64,000 nucleotides of DNA from Saprospiraceae bacterium (GTDB taxonomy: Bacteria > Bacteroidota > Bacteroidia > Chitinophagales > Saprospiraceae), in assembly GCA_026982695.1 (NCBI GenBank), contig JALSGS010000052.1, forward strand, positions 61,475-125,474, written 5' to 3'. The position numbers were made by a program, and so were the translations under genes. This document shows, one piece after another, positions 35,558-44,332 of the stretch (position 1 is the first letter of the stretch; each line of letters opens with the position of its first letter). The notes below the pieces were generated by a model, which was given only the letters and a program-made list of their open reading frames with translations, was not told the origin of the DNA and made no database searches.

Positions 35558-37261
35558 TCATTGAGGCTGGTCTTTTTCCTCTTGAGCTGAGGAAGGAGAA
35601 GATGTATTGTCGTTGGTATCTGCTGCAGCCTCGTCATTGTCTTTCAATTGGGCTTTTTCTTGAGTAGTACTGGTTGCGTCGGTTGCATCATCTTGCTGTT
35701 GCGAGGTAGTAGTAGCAGGTGTGTCTTTGTCGTGGGTAGCACTACTATTGTGGTCGTTTTGTTCCTGTGGAGTTTCCTTTTCTTTCTTTTTGAGGTGGTC
35801 GATGGCTTCTTCTACTTTGGTAGTGACTACTACGGCAGCGGCTTTGGCCAGGTCCACGGCGTTTTCTACAGCTTCATCTACCTCTTCTTTGATTGTTTCC
35901 ACTTTTTCAGGAGGAATGATCTTTTCAATTTTTTCTTCTACTTTTTCTTTGATCTCTTCAGCTTCTTCTTTCAGCTCCTCTACGGTGTCTTGGATCTTGT
36001 CGGCAGCTACGCTAGCTACTGCTTTAGCTGTGTCGATGGCGTCTTCGGCTAAATCTTCGATTTTTTCCAAAAGGGAAGTACCCGTGCCAACATTGCCTGA
36101 TGTCGTTTGCGTTTCAGGCACAGCATCAGAGGGTGCTTCGGCCGCCGTTGGGCTTTCTTCTTCACCAGTTTGCGGTGAGGAGGCTGTTGTTGATGCAGTT
36201 TGTTGTTGTTTTTTGGCCTCTTGCCGCTGGAGTTTTTCAAGACGTGCTTCGAGCTCTTTTTTTGTCTGGAGCATCTCGCTGAGTTTCTCCTCTTTAGATC
36301 GCACGCGTTCTTCGAGCATTTTTATTTTAGCTTGGCGCAACTGAGTTTCGAGCTGTCCTTCTGAGCGTTCCAGTTTATGTTGTTGGAATTTGAGGTCTTC
36401 TTTATCGCGCCTGATCGAGCGTTCCATTTTCTCTATGGCTGCTAGCAGGCCATTGTATCGGCGTTTGAGCCGTTCAAGCGGGGAATTGTTGCCAGCATTC
36501 TTTCCAAAGCGCTTTTCTTTGACGAGCCTAAAGGCTGCGTTGAGTTGATCCCACAAGGTGTTTCTATGGTCGCGTATCATGCGCGTGTTGTGATATTCGT
36601 TTTGAATCTGCTTGAGCTCTTCGAATAGCGCCGGCAGGTTGAGGCCTTTTTCTGCCTTTTCAGTGATGTCTTGGAGGCGTTTTTGAAAAGCCTCGAGTTT
36701 TTCTCTGGACTGTATTCTGAATTCGGCATCTAAAGCGGCGCGCAGTTCTTTCATTTTGGCAAAAAGCGCGTTGGCCTGATCGCGTAGACTATTGGCGTGG
36801 CGGTGGAGCAAGTTGCGGTCGTTCACTTGTTCGCGCAGCTTGTCCCAAAAGGCTTTGAGTTCTTCCCACACTTGCTTGTCGAATTGCTGGAGTGCCTCGA
36901 TGCGAGCTTTCAGTTCGTCGAGCTCTTGCTGGTAGCTTTTTTCCAGTTTGTGCGATAGGACCACAAATTGCCACTCTGTCTGGGCAAGTTGAATTTTATC
37001 GATGTCATCGGTAGTAATGCCTTCTGGCAAGAGGCTCTCAGTAAGGCTCAGCTCTTTTTCCTCGTGTGTGTATGGTTCGGGAAATGTCACTTCTTTGTCT
37101 TCACGCCAATGTTTAAAGAGTTGTTCTTCCAGTTCAGGCGTGCTCACTTCGGGTGCGAAGACCCATACGTCAACCATGCCGGTTTCGGGGCGTAGTTGAA
37201 AAGCCAATAGTACTTCTTCACCTTGAGCGTTTTTCCCACGCAGTACCATTTTTGTCTTCAT
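35558..37261 (-). CDS. Large coiled-coil protein with acidic low-complexity tail
   Basis: 567 residues, no signal peptide. The first 75 form a small domain (MVLRGKNAQGEEVLLAF ... VWVFAPE) found at the start of such Bacteroidota proteins. Residues about 100-365 are long helices and coiled coil. Stretches such as AFWDKLREQVNDRNLLHRHA recall DUF349 helical repeats, though I cannot confirm the family. The tail (about 370-567) mixes Ala/Glu/Lys amphipathic helices (EELKEEAEEIKEKVEE) with Ser/Thr/Gln/Asp-rich disorder. A cytoplasmic scaffold or nucleoid/ribosome-associated role is plausible. It faces the folding operon. Confidence 0.7.
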   Translation of the reverse strand: MKTKMVLRGKNAQGEEVLLAFQLRPETGMVDVWVFAPEVSTPELEEQLFKHWREDKEVTFPEPYTHEEKELSLTESLLPEGITTDDIDKIQLAQTEWQFVVLSHKLEKSYQQELDELKARIEALQQFDKQVWEELKAFWDKLREQVNDRNLLHRHANSLRDQANALFAKMKELRAALDAEFRIQSREKLEAFQKRLQDITEKAEKGLNLPALFEELKQIQNEYHNTRMIRDHRNTLWDQLNAAFRLVKEKRFGKNAGNNSPLERLKRRYNGLLAAIEKMERSIRRDKEDLKFQQHKLERSEGQLETQLRQAKIKMLEERVRSKEEKLSEMLQTKKELEARLEKLQRQEAKKQQQTASTTASSPQTGEEESPTAAEAPSDAVPETQTTSGNVGTGTSLLEKIEDLAEDAIDTAKAVASVAADKIQDTVEELKEEAEEIKEKVEEKIEKIIPPEKVETIKEEVDEAVENAVDLAKAAAVVVTTKVEEAIDHLKKKEKETPQEQNDHNSSATHDKDTPATTTSQQQDDATDATSTTQEKAQLKDNDEAAADTNDNTSSPSSAQEEKDQPQ

Positions 37262-37474
37262 GATCCTTTGTGTAATTGGTGATTCAAAAAACGAGTAATC
37301 TCAGTAAATGGGGTCGTTTTTCAGGCAAAAGACTAAATTAAGGTTCAGCTTGTGGCTTGTGTTTGAGGTGTATCTTTTTACAAGAGCAATATGAAGAGCA
37401 AAGTACCCAATCAGGAACTAAAAAAACAAACGTTTATTTGGGTGCTTTCGTTGCTTTTTGTATGGCGACGATGG

Positions 37475-38497
37475 TCAATTTTTGGCTACAGTAGGGGCAT
37501 GTAGTAGCTTTTTTTCAAGCAAGTATTCGGCAATTTGTATGGCGTTGGTAGCTGCGCCTTTGCGCAAGTTGTCGGCCACAATCCAAAGGTTAAGCCCGTT
37601 GTCGATGCTTTCATCGCGCCGGATGCGGCCTACAAAAACTTCGTCTCGATCTTTTGCAAACAGCGGCATGGGATATCGGTTGCAAGCTGGTTCATCCACT
37701 ACAACTACACCAGGAGCTGTTTCGAGCAATTGTCGCACTTGTTCGAGCTCGAATGGTTGGTTGAATGCGACATTGACTGCCTCGGAATGACCACCATGTA
37801 CGGGTACGCGCACGGCAGTAGCCGTAATGCCGATTTGAGGTGCATCCAAAATTTTGCGCGTTTCATTGACGAGTTTCATTTCTTCTTTGGTGTAGTCGTT
37901 GTCGAGAAACACGTCGCAGTGTGGCAGGCAGTTTTCGAAAATGGGGTGGGGATATGCCTGTTCTTCTTCTTTGAGTGTGAAGCCTTTTTTTTCCAAGCTA
38001 TATTGCTTGACGGCCTTCATGCCTGTACCGGTAAAGGATTGGTAGGTACTGATGACCAATCGCTTGATGTCGAAGGCTTGGTGCAATGGATTGAGCGCGA
38101 CCACCATCTGGATAGTAGAACAGTTGGGGTTAGCGATGATCTTGTCGGCATCGCTGAGCACGTGGGCATTCACCTCTGGGACTACCAACTTGATGTGAGG
38201 CTCCATGCGCCAAGCTGAAGAGTTATCGATCACGGTAGTGCCTATTTCTGCAAATCGGGGAGCCCATTGGCGTGATACCGTAGCGCCTGCTGAGAAAAGT
38301 GCAAGGTGGGGACGTGCAGCGAGAGCTTCTTCGAGGGTGTGCACCCGTACAGTGCGCCCTTGAAAGCTCAGGGCCTTGCCTGTCGATCGATCAGAGGCAA
38401 CGGGGATGAGTTCACGTACGGGGAATTGGCGCGTTTCGAGCACTTGAAGCATCACTTGTCCTACTAATCCTGTCGCGCCAACTACTGCAACTTTCAT
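37475..38497 (-). CDS. asd: Aspartate-semialdehyde dehydrogenase
   Basis: This enzyme reduces aspartyl phosphate to aspartate semialdehyde with NADPH, feeding Lys, Thr, Met and meso-diaminopimelate synthesis. The 340 residues show the GATGLVG dinucleotide loop, SAGATVS, NSSAWRM, catalytic Cys126 in NPNCST, and the RVPVHGGHSE motif with the catalytic His. Length and motifs are complete. It has its own consensus promoter. A weak terminator-like AAACGTTT palindrome before a T-run lies at 37419-37442. It has no aspartokinase neighbour in the window. Confidence 0.97.
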   Translation of the reverse strand: MKVAVVGATGLVGQVMLQVLETRQFPVRELIPVASDRSTGKALSFQGRTVRVHTLEEALAARPHLALFSAGATVSRQWAPRFAEIGTTVIDNSSAWRMEPHIKLVVPEVNAHVLSDADKIIANPNCSTIQMVVALNPLHQAFDIKRLVISTYQSFTGTGMKAVKQYSLEKKGFTLKEEEQAYPHPIFENCLPHCDVFLDNDYTKEEMKLVNETRKILDAPQIGITATAVRVPVHGGHSEAVNVAFNQPFELEQVRQLLETAPGVVVVDEPACNRYPMPLFAKDRDEVFVGRIRRDESIDNGLNLWIVADNLRKGAATNAIQIAEYLLEKKLLHAPTVAKN

Positions 38498-38544
38498 TGG
38501 GATGTAGTTTACTTAAAATGTAAAATGCTAAAGTAGTTTAGGCG

Positions 38545-38572
38545 CAAAGATAGAAAGATAGGTATTGCCCAA
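38545..38572 (-). promoter_or_regulatory. Bacteroidota-type promoter of asd
   Basis: On the minus strand TTG (38570-38572), a 17-base spacer and TATCTTTG (38545-38552). The -7 box ends 47 bases before the ATG. Confidence 0.7.
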
Positions 38573-38620
38573 TTGGGAACATGTTTTTTGGCGATCCATT
38601 ACTTCGCTTTGTGCTAATGG

Positions 38621-39331
38621 TCAAAAACTCATATGCCCTTCATCGGCAAAGCTGTAATAATGGTTGCCCCCAATGATGAGATGATCAAGCACTGCTATAT
38701 CTAGAGTTTGCCCTGCGCGTACCAGTTTGCGCGTTAGTCGCAAGTCGGCTTCTGAAGGAGTGATATTGCCCGATGGGTGGTTGTGTACCAATATAATGCT
38801 ACAGGCACCTGACAAAATGCTATGGCGAAACACCATGCTGGCCTCTACTACGGTACCAGAGGTACCGCCGCTGCTCATGCGTACTTTACCTATTAAGCGA
38901 TTGGCGCGGTTGAGTAGCAATATCCAGAACTCTTCGTGGGGCAGGTCGCTCAGCAGGGGACTGATGGTTGCGAAGGCATCTTTGCTCGATCTGATGAGGG
39001 GGCGTAATGGCAGCTCGGCCAGCTGGTGGCGTCGGCCCAACTCCAAAGCTGCAGCAATGCTGAGTGCTTTAGCTTGCCCCACACCTTTGAACTGCATGAG
39101 CTGCTGAATGGAAAGTCGCCCCAATTCGCGCAGGTTATTACCGGCGGTGTGGAGCATGCGCTGGGCGAGGGCTACAGCAGTTTCTTCTCTGCTGCCTGAG
39201 CCCAAGATGATGGCCAACAACTCGGCATCGCTAAGTGCTTGGCGCCCCTTTTGCAACATCTTTTCTCGGGGCCGGTCAGCTTCGGCCCAGCTCTTGATGG
39301 TTCTGTGGCAGTTGGTATCGTATGTCGGCAT
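38621..39331 (-). CDS. radC: RadC family JAB1/MPN-domain protein
   Basis: 236 residues from ATG 39331 (a TTG at 39352 is less likely). The N-terminal helix-hairpin-helix (LMQFKGVGQAKA, about 78-89) would touch DNA. The C-terminal JAMM domain has HNHPSG at 183-188 and Asp196, the zinc-binding triad of MPN+ metalloenzymes. The family was once linked to DNA repair, but its real activity is unknown; mobile-element versions are common, yet here the setting is chromosomal. It follows the DUF3078 group after a strong terminator, so it should have its own promoter, which I cannot locate. Confidence 0.92.
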   Translation of the reverse strand: MPTYDTNCHRTIKSWAEADRPREKMLQKGRQALSDAELLAIILGSGSREETAVALAQRMLHTAGNNLRELGRLSIQQLMQFKGVGQAKALSIAAALELGRRHQLAELPLRPLIRSSKDAFATISPLLSDLPHEEFWILLLNRANRLIGKVRMSSGGTSGTVVEASMVFRHSILSGACSIILVHNHPSGNITPSEADLRLTRKLVRAGQTLDIAVLDHLIIGGNHYYSFADEGHMSF

Positions 39332-39424
39332 GTGATCTGGTTTTGCAGGCAAAAAGGTGGTCGGTACTCGTATGCTGTCGAGCGAGTTGTCCTATTTTGA
39401 AGAGTAACCGTAAGCGCTGTTTGC

Positions 39425-39467
39425 ACAAAAAAAGCTGCCCGAGCTGATATCCCAGCTCGGGCAGCTT
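39425..39467 (-). terminator. Very strong intrinsic terminator after the sigma/MscS/DUF3078 group
   Basis: A perfect 15-bp stem (AAGCTGCCCGAGCTG and its complement, 39432-39446 and 39453-39467) with a 6-base loop. On the minus strand it is followed by seven T. This is the best terminator in the window. Confidence 0.9.
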
Positions 39468-39485
39468 AGAAGCATAGTGGCTACA

Positions 39486-40430
39486 TCAGAAGATGTAGTT
39501 GTATTTGAGGAGTATGGCTTCTGTGAAGCTCGGCTTGCGTGCCAACTCGCCTTCTTCATAGATGCCGTTTTTGTTGACGTCGTATTGTACGCGCACATCG
39601 TAGTCGTAGAAAAGCTCTGTATGGAGGTTGAGCGAAATGTTTTTGATGAGTGTCCAACTGAGATCAGTCTGCCACAGCACGTCGATGCGTTGTGGGTCTT
39701 TGAGGTAGTTGCTGAATAGATCAACAGTGCTTTTGAGACTCATTTTGTCTTCGAAGAACTTCTGTTGAAATGTAGCGTTGAGGTTGGCACCAAACTGAAA
39801 GAAGCTGTTTTTGCCCGCTTCGTTGCCGTGCACGTTACGTGCTGCGATGGAGTCGTCGGCTACGTAGATGAGGCGTATGGTGGCTGGTGCTGCGTAAATG
39901 GACCAATGAGCATTGGGTTTGTAGTTGATACCTGTAGAAATTGACAGTCGTAAGGGAGCACCGAACTTGGCTATGACGGGCAGGGTATCGCTCTTTAGGA
40001 GGTTGCCTTCGTAGGTTTTGAAAAGGAGGGATTCAAAAGTCACTTCACCTGCTACAGACCACTTTTCATCATTGGTTTGGTAGCCTGCACGTGAGCCCAA
40101 GCGCAGCACGTCGAGGTTTTTCTGAAAAGGTTGAGTGCGCCCACCTATGCGTTGAGCCGATAACTGGAAAGACCCTTGATTTTCCCAGCTGAATCGATCT
40201 TTTTTGTAGTGCGCAAAAAAATTGCCCAACCCGCCAAAACCCAAGCGGTTGCTGCCTCCACCTACGCGTGGATTGATAATGGCTAATTGGGTGAAGTCTA
40301 GTCCAATACCACCGCCCAGCTTCCAGCCATTTTCCAGTTCATCGGCTTGAGCCCAGCTGTATTGGTTAGTGAGGCAACAAGTGAATAGTGCTATTAAGAG
40401 GTACCAAGCAGTAGTGTGTGTCTGTTTCAT
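39486..40430 (-). CDS. DUF3078 outer-membrane protein
   Basis: 314 residues with a signal peptide (YSWAQ, about residue 27). The features are those of DUF3078 proteins of Bacteroidota: ENGWKLGGGIGLDFTQLAIINPRVGGGSN near the start, then alternating strands with aromatic ends and a final aromatic residue (YNYIF), as in outer-membrane barrels. The function is unknown; members are often highly expressed. It is the last gene of a minus-strand run with the ECF sigma factor, a small protein and MscS, ending in a strong terminator. Confidence 0.85.
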   Translation of the reverse strand: MKQTHTTAWYLLIALFTCCLTNQYSWAQADELENGWKLGGGIGLDFTQLAIINPRVGGGSNRLGFGGLGNFFAHYKKDRFSWENQGSFQLSAQRIGGRTQPFQKNLDVLRLGSRAGYQTNDEKWSVAGEVTFESLLFKTYEGNLLKSDTLPVIAKFGAPLRLSISTGINYKPNAHWSIYAAPATIRLIYVADDSIAARNVHGNEAGKNSFFQFGANLNATFQQKFFEDKMSLKSTVDLFSNYLKDPQRIDVLWQTDLSWTLIKNISLNLHTELFYDYDVRVQYDVNKNGIYEEGELARKPSFTEAILLKYNYIF

Positions 40431-40483
40431 TTGATTTTTTTGATTTTGTTGGAAGGTATGAAGGTAGATTGTCTTTATCGTTC

Positions 40484-41311
40484 TTAGTCGGCAGTTGCCT
40501 CTTTGCGTTGAATGATTTCGACTTTCTCTGTAGTGAGTTTGTGCATAGGGATTACCGTGAGACGCCCATCTTCACTGCGCAGTGTGATCGATGTACTGTC
40601 AATTTGAATGATTTCACCACGTGCCCCATCGATGTGCACAATATCTCCTATGTGCACCTTAGACCGGCTGTAGAAAGAGGCCAAAAAGTTAGCCATAGTG
40701 TGGCGCGAGGCTAAACCATAGCCTATGGCAAAAGCTACTACGATGCCACTGAGAATGACAGTCACATTGGCTGTAATGAGCTCCGTTTCGATTTTAGCTT
40801 GGGCCAATGCGCTGATCGTCATGGTGAGGAAAACCAGGTAAAAGGCAAAGTTAGCGATGATATTAGCTGAAGGAATACCTAAGGAATGACAGGCAGCTAA
40901 TGTCACTTTTTTAACCGCTTCTGATAACAAAATTCCTATAATAAACAGTAATACTGCAGCTACGAAATTGGGAATGTAAGCAATTAGATCTGCAACCATC
41001 TGTGACACAATCGGTAAGCCCAACACATCGGTGGCTGTCATCAAAAAGATGAGAAGACTGAAGTAGTATACGACTTTGGCGATAATTCGACTAGGGACGA
41101 TCTTTATCTGGGCTCGTTTGGCAAAACTCGTTTCATTGATGTTTTTTGCCATTTTGTTGATACCCGACTTTTCGAGAAGTTTCCACAATGCCTTGCCCAG
41201 CACCCGAGAGATTATCCATCCTACTAGGGCCACTACAATGGCTCCAACTATGTTGGGAATAGTAGCCGCAAATTGGGCCAATACTTCCATTAGTATATCT
41301 ATGACTTGCAT
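40484..41311 (-). CDS. Small-conductance mechanosensitive channel-like protein
   Basis: 275 residues. An N-terminal amphipathic segment and four or five membrane helices of the TM_helix-repeat type (about 12-35, 80-100, 110-135, 155-180 and 185-210) come before an MscS-like beta domain (VHIGDIVHIDGARGEIIQIDSTSITLRSEDGRLTVIPM). This C-terminal part is clearly MscS-like; the pore helix has the small-residue pattern (AFAIGYGLA). It would release ions under membrane tension. It lies 26 bases after the small unknown gene and 53 before the DUF3078 gene, in one likely operon. Confidence 0.85.
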   Translation of the reverse strand: MQVIDILMEVLAQFAATIPNIVGAIVVALVGWIISRVLGKALWKLLEKSGINKMAKNINETSFAKRAQIKIVPSRIIAKVVYYFSLLIFLMTATDVLGLPIVSQMVADLIAYIPNFVAAVLLFIIGILLSEAVKKVTLAACHSLGIPSANIIANFAFYLVFLTMTISALAQAKIETELITANVTVILSGIVVAFAIGYGLASRHTMANFLASFYSRSKVHIGDIVHIDGARGEIIQIDSTSITLRSEDGRLTVIPMHKLTTEKVEIIQRKEATAD

Positions 41312-41337
41312 AGTTTAGATTTTGAAATATGAAGGTT

Positions 41338-41607
41338 CTATTTCGATTTGTTTTTTTTAGCTGTACGTTTAGATCTGGATGGTGGATGAATAGGTTCTTT
41401 TTGGGAAAACATTTCCCCTATGTGATGTACCGAATGGCCCATCATTTGGAAGAGCATTTGTACGAGTTGGGGCATATACAGCTCTACAGCTTTACCCATA
41501 ATTTGAAGTAGGTATATCTGTGCCATCACTCGCTGTTCGAGTTCGGGTGGAGGTACATACTCCTTTTCTTTTTCTTCTGCCAGCCTTTTGAAGCTATTTT
41601 GGGGCAT
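41338..41607 (-). CDS. Small unknown protein between the sigma factor and MscS
   Basis: 89 residues. A charged start (FKRLAEEKEKEYVPPPELEQR) leads to an amphipathic Met/Leu/Gln-rich helix pair (about 27-68) and a basic tail (RSKRTAKKNKSK). There is no membrane helix strong enough for a classical anti-sigma factor. It is not a shadow: the other strand has only low-complexity frames and the gene spacing is tight (41 and 26 bases). It could modulate the sigma factor upstream or the channel downstream; I cannot say which. Confidence 0.55.
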   Translation of the reverse strand: MPQNSFKRLAEEKEKEYVPPPELEQRVMAQIYLLQIMGKAVELYMPQLVQMLFQMMGHSVHHIGEMFSQKEPIHPPSRSKRTAKKNKSK

Positions 41608-41648
41608 GGCTCGTATCGTTAATTAACTTTGGAGGTTTCACAAAATGA

Positions 41649-42233
41649 TCATCTTAAAAAATCACCGAATAGCTTTACATAAGCTTTATGGGCTTTAGCT
41701 TTGGCTCTTTTGATTTTCATCTTAACTGCACTTTCCGTTTTGTCGAGTGCCTCAGCTATTTCTTTGATTTGCATTCCGTCTTGGTATTTCATCAATAAGA
41801 TGACTTTATCGTCAGGTGGAATGGCATCTAATACAGCTTCCAACCTGTCTAACTCCATTTCTAATAGCACCTTGTCGTGTACTTCCTGAACATCTTCTGC
41901 GATCGGGTCGGGGTCTTCGACATTGTCGCCAAATTGTATAATATCTTTATGATGGCGTCTAATTTGATCTATGCAATGATTATAGGTGATGGCATAAATC
42001 CAAGTGCTGAGGCGGGCCTTTTTGTTGAACTTATGGAGGTTGAGAAAGAGCTTGGCAAAAATATCCTGAACCGCATCTTGGGCTCGTGCCTCATCTTTTA
42101 ACATAGAGATGCACTTGCTATAAACTTTGGCAGCATATCTTCGGTAGAGCAAATTGAAGTAAGACGTGTCTTGCGTTTGCAAGAACTTTTCTATGAGCTC
42201 GTGGTCTTTCAGCTTGTCGAGTGACCCTCCCAA
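41649..42233 (-). CDS. ECF-type RNA polymerase sigma factor
   Basis: 194 residues with the sigma-70 region 2 (about 20-95: YRRYAAKVYSKCISMLKDEARAQD, then the -10 recognition helix STWIYAITYNHCIDQIRR) and region 4 (about 130-185; LLMKYQDGMQIKEIAEAL, then TESAVKMKIKRAK). The reading frame has no ATG near its beginning. TTG 42233, with GGAA 6-9 bases before it, fits as a start. A perfect -7 box lies about 40 bases upstream. No anti-sigma factor (FecR or zinc type) follows. Confidence 0.9.
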   Translation of the reverse strand: MGGSLDKLKDHELIEKFLQTQDTSYFNLLYRRYAAKVYSKCISMLKDEARAQDAVQDIFAKLFLNLHKFNKKARLSTWIYAITYNHCIDQIRRHHKDIIQFGDNVEDPDPIAEDVQEVHDKVLLEMELDRLEAVLDAIPPDDKVILLMKYQDGMQIKEIAEALDKTESAVKMKIKRAKAKAHKAYVKLFGDFLR

Positions 42234-42270
42234 ATCGATTCCGGCTTGGTTTAGGTTGATAATTTAGGCT

Positions 42271-42278
42271 CAAATATA
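42271..42278 (-). promoter_or_regulatory. -7 element of the sigma-factor operon
   Basis: TATATTTG on the minus strand, 37 bases before the TTG start. A -33 TTG at the normal spacing is missing, so it may rely on an activator or on its own sigma factor. Confidence 0.5.
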
Positions 42279-42755
42279 GAGTAGATGAGGCTTATAGGTG
42301 AAGTGCACCCTCATAGCATGTGGATTTGCTATCATTGGTACGCACGTATTGCGAAAAAGACACTACTGGAATGACTCGAGTTGTTCTTTCTGCTACTGCA
42401 AGGTGCAAATAGGTCTCTTGCATGTGGAGGGAAAGCTCGGTCAGATTGCGCTAGGATGTGCAAAGGAAAAAAACAAAAAGAGGCAGCGCTGTAAAGCACT
42501 ACCTCAGCCCTAACCAAATAAAACCAAATTATTCTTTTTACTTACGAAAGTTTGAATGTCAAACTAAGGATGTTGTACAATGTACAATTATTAGACTTGT
42601 GCTCGCCAATTTATTGCTTTTTTGTAAAAAAAAAAATTTTTCGAGCAAAAAACTTTCTTTTCTCCTCTATTCAGGGAGCAAATCCAGTCTATAAAGGCAT
42701 CGTAGCTTTTGCACAATACCACAAATTATAAATGTGTTATTTGTACACTAATAAG
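42279..42755. other. AT-rich gap between the sigma factor and M28 genes
   Basis: No supported gene. From 42600 to 42660 there are long T and A runs (an 11-base A run, then TTTTTC), like an UP-element or bent DNA. Nothing else is recognisable. Confidence 0.4.
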
Positions 42756-42854
42756 ATGCGCTACTTGACTAAAGTGGCTACTGTGGAGGAATATATAGCC
42801 CGAAGCGTCGTATTCTTGTGCTGCTTTTTTCCTGAGCAAATACATGAGATATGA
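42756..42854 (+). CDS. Possible 32-residue leader ORF coupled to the M28 gene
   Basis: ATG 42756 opens 32 codons (MRYLTKVATVEEYIARSV, then a Cys/Phe-rich end) and stops in an ATGA overlap with the M28 start. The overlap is the usual sign of translational coupling, but no good ribosome site precedes it and chance is possible. Confidence 0.3.
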   Translation: MRYLTKVATVEEYIARSVVFLCCFFPEQIHEI

Positions 42855-44263
42855 CGAGTACATGCAAAATGTGGTGGCTGTCTATATGGGTTGTTTTTTT
42901 GTGCTTGCCTGTGTCTTATGGGCAAGTGCAACAGGTGGATCACCAGGCAGATGCTTCTTTTATCAGAAAAATCTATGATCAGGCGCTGACGGATTGTGCT
43001 GCTTATTCCTGGCTCACACACCTTTCAGAAGATATTGGGGGTAGGCTAGCAGGTTCTCCCCAAGCGGCTGCAGCGGTGAGTTGGGCACAGCAGCTAATGG
43101 ATACTTTAGGCTTTGACTCAGTCTGGCTGCAGCCCTGTATGGTTCCTCATTGGGTGCGGGGCGAACGCGAACAAGTACGAGTGGCTGCTTCGGTGCTTGG
43201 CTCGTTTGATTTGCGTGCATTGGCCTTGGGCAATTCGGTAGGTACTGGCCCTGAAGGGGTATTGGCCGAAGTGGTGGAAGTCTTTACGCTCAAAGCGGTC
43301 GATAGCTTAGGGGCAGCACTAAAGGACAAGATCGTGTTCTACAACCGACCCATGGATCCTACACGCATCAATACTTTTGAGGCCTACGGTGCGGCAGTGG
43401 ATCAGCGCGTGTTTGGCGCTTCGCGCGCTGCGCGTTATGGGGCAAAAGCAGTGGTGGTGCGCTCACTGACTACCCGCATAGACGACATACCTCATACAGG
43501 CACATTGCGCTACGAAGAGGGCGTGCCCGCCATTCCAGCCTTGGCTATCAGTACGCGTGATGCCGAGCTGTTGCATGAGCTGCTGCAAAAGGGGCCTGTA
43601 CAACTTTACGTGCGTGCCGATGCTCACATGTTGCCTCCAGTGCGTAGCTGGAACGTCATTGGAGAAATACGGGGTAGCACACACCCCGATCAAATTATAT
43701 TGGTAGGCGGGCATTTGGATTCGTGGGACGTCGGTGGTGGAGCACATGACGATGGGGCGGGTTGTGTGCATGCTTTGGCAGTGATTGAGTTGTTGCGCAA
43801 ACTCAACTATCGGCCCAAACGCACCATTCGCTGTGTGCTATTCATGAATGAGGAAAATGGCATGGCTGGTGCGCGTACGTATTGGGCCGTGTCGGATTCT
43901 TTGGAAGAATATCACATGGCTGCCATTGAGTCGGATCGCGGCGGGTTTACGCCTCGAGGTTTCACCGTTGATGCCTTACCCGAGCTGCTCGATCAAAAGT
44001 TTGAGGCTGTAATGGATTGGGCGCCCTTACTTGAGCCTTATGGGCTGCATTTGGAAAAAGGAGGGAGTGGGGCAGACATTGGTGGTTTGCGTACTCAGGG
44101 AGCTTTGCTATTTGGCTTTAAGCCCGACCCACAGCGCTATTTTGACTTTCATCACGCGGAAACAGATCGCATTCAGGCTGTCAATAAACGCGAATTAGAG
44201 CTGGGAGCAGCGGCCATTACGGCATTGGTGTATTTGCTCGACAAATATGGTTTACCTTATTGA
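42851..44263 (+). CDS. Secreted M28 family aminopeptidase/carboxypeptidase (CPQ-like)
   Basis: 470 residues with a signal peptide (VSYGQ, about residue 25). It has a protease-associated insert in the first half and an M28 di-zinc core: His288 and Asp290 in GGHLDSWD, Asp300 in AHDDGAG, and Glu334/Glu335 in NEENGMAG. Downstream ESDRGGFTP and a final HHAETD supply the remaining ligands. That pattern is closest to the plasma glutamate carboxypeptidase (CPQ) group, which trims dipeptides. No T9SS sorting domain, so it is probably periplasmic. A small frame overlaps its start. Confidence 0.92.
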   Translation: MTSTCKMWWLSIWVVFLCLPVSYGQVQQVDHQADASFIRKIYDQALTDCAAYSWLTHLSEDIGGRLAGSPQAAAAVSWAQQLMDTLGFDSVWLQPCMVPHWVRGEREQVRVAASVLGSFDLRALALGNSVGTGPEGVLAEVVEVFTLKAVDSLGAALKDKIVFYNRPMDPTRINTFEAYGAAVDQRVFGASRAARYGAKAVVVRSLTTRIDDIPHTGTLRYEEGVPAIPALAISTRDAELLHELLQKGPVQLYVRADAHMLPPVRSWNVIGEIRGSTHPDQIILVGGHLDSWDVGGGAHDDGAGCVHALAVIELLRKLNYRPKRTIRCVLFMNEENGMAGARTYWAVSDSLEEYHMAAIESDRGGFTPRGFTVDALPELLDQKFEAVMDWAPLLEPYGLHLEKGGSGADIGGLRTQGALLFGFKPDPQRYFDFHHAETDRIQAVNKRELELGAAAITALVYLLDKYGLPY

Positions 44264-44332
44264 GATGATGCCAAAAGATTTTGATTGTTTTGCACCCTCA
44301 ATTGTGTGCACAATAGCCGCTGTGGCTGTGCA

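Noticed and set aside
35648..36344. Long plus-strand frames rich in Phe and Ser
   Set aside because: They are the antisense image of the Glu/Lys/Ala-rich coiled-coil gene (35558-37261): GAA/GAG and AAG codons read backwards as TTC/CTC and CTT. No ribosome site or domain.
38621..39331. RadC as evidence of a mobile element or genomic island
   Set aside because: Neighbours are core genes (asd, DUF3078), there is no integrase, repeat or att site, and composition does not change.
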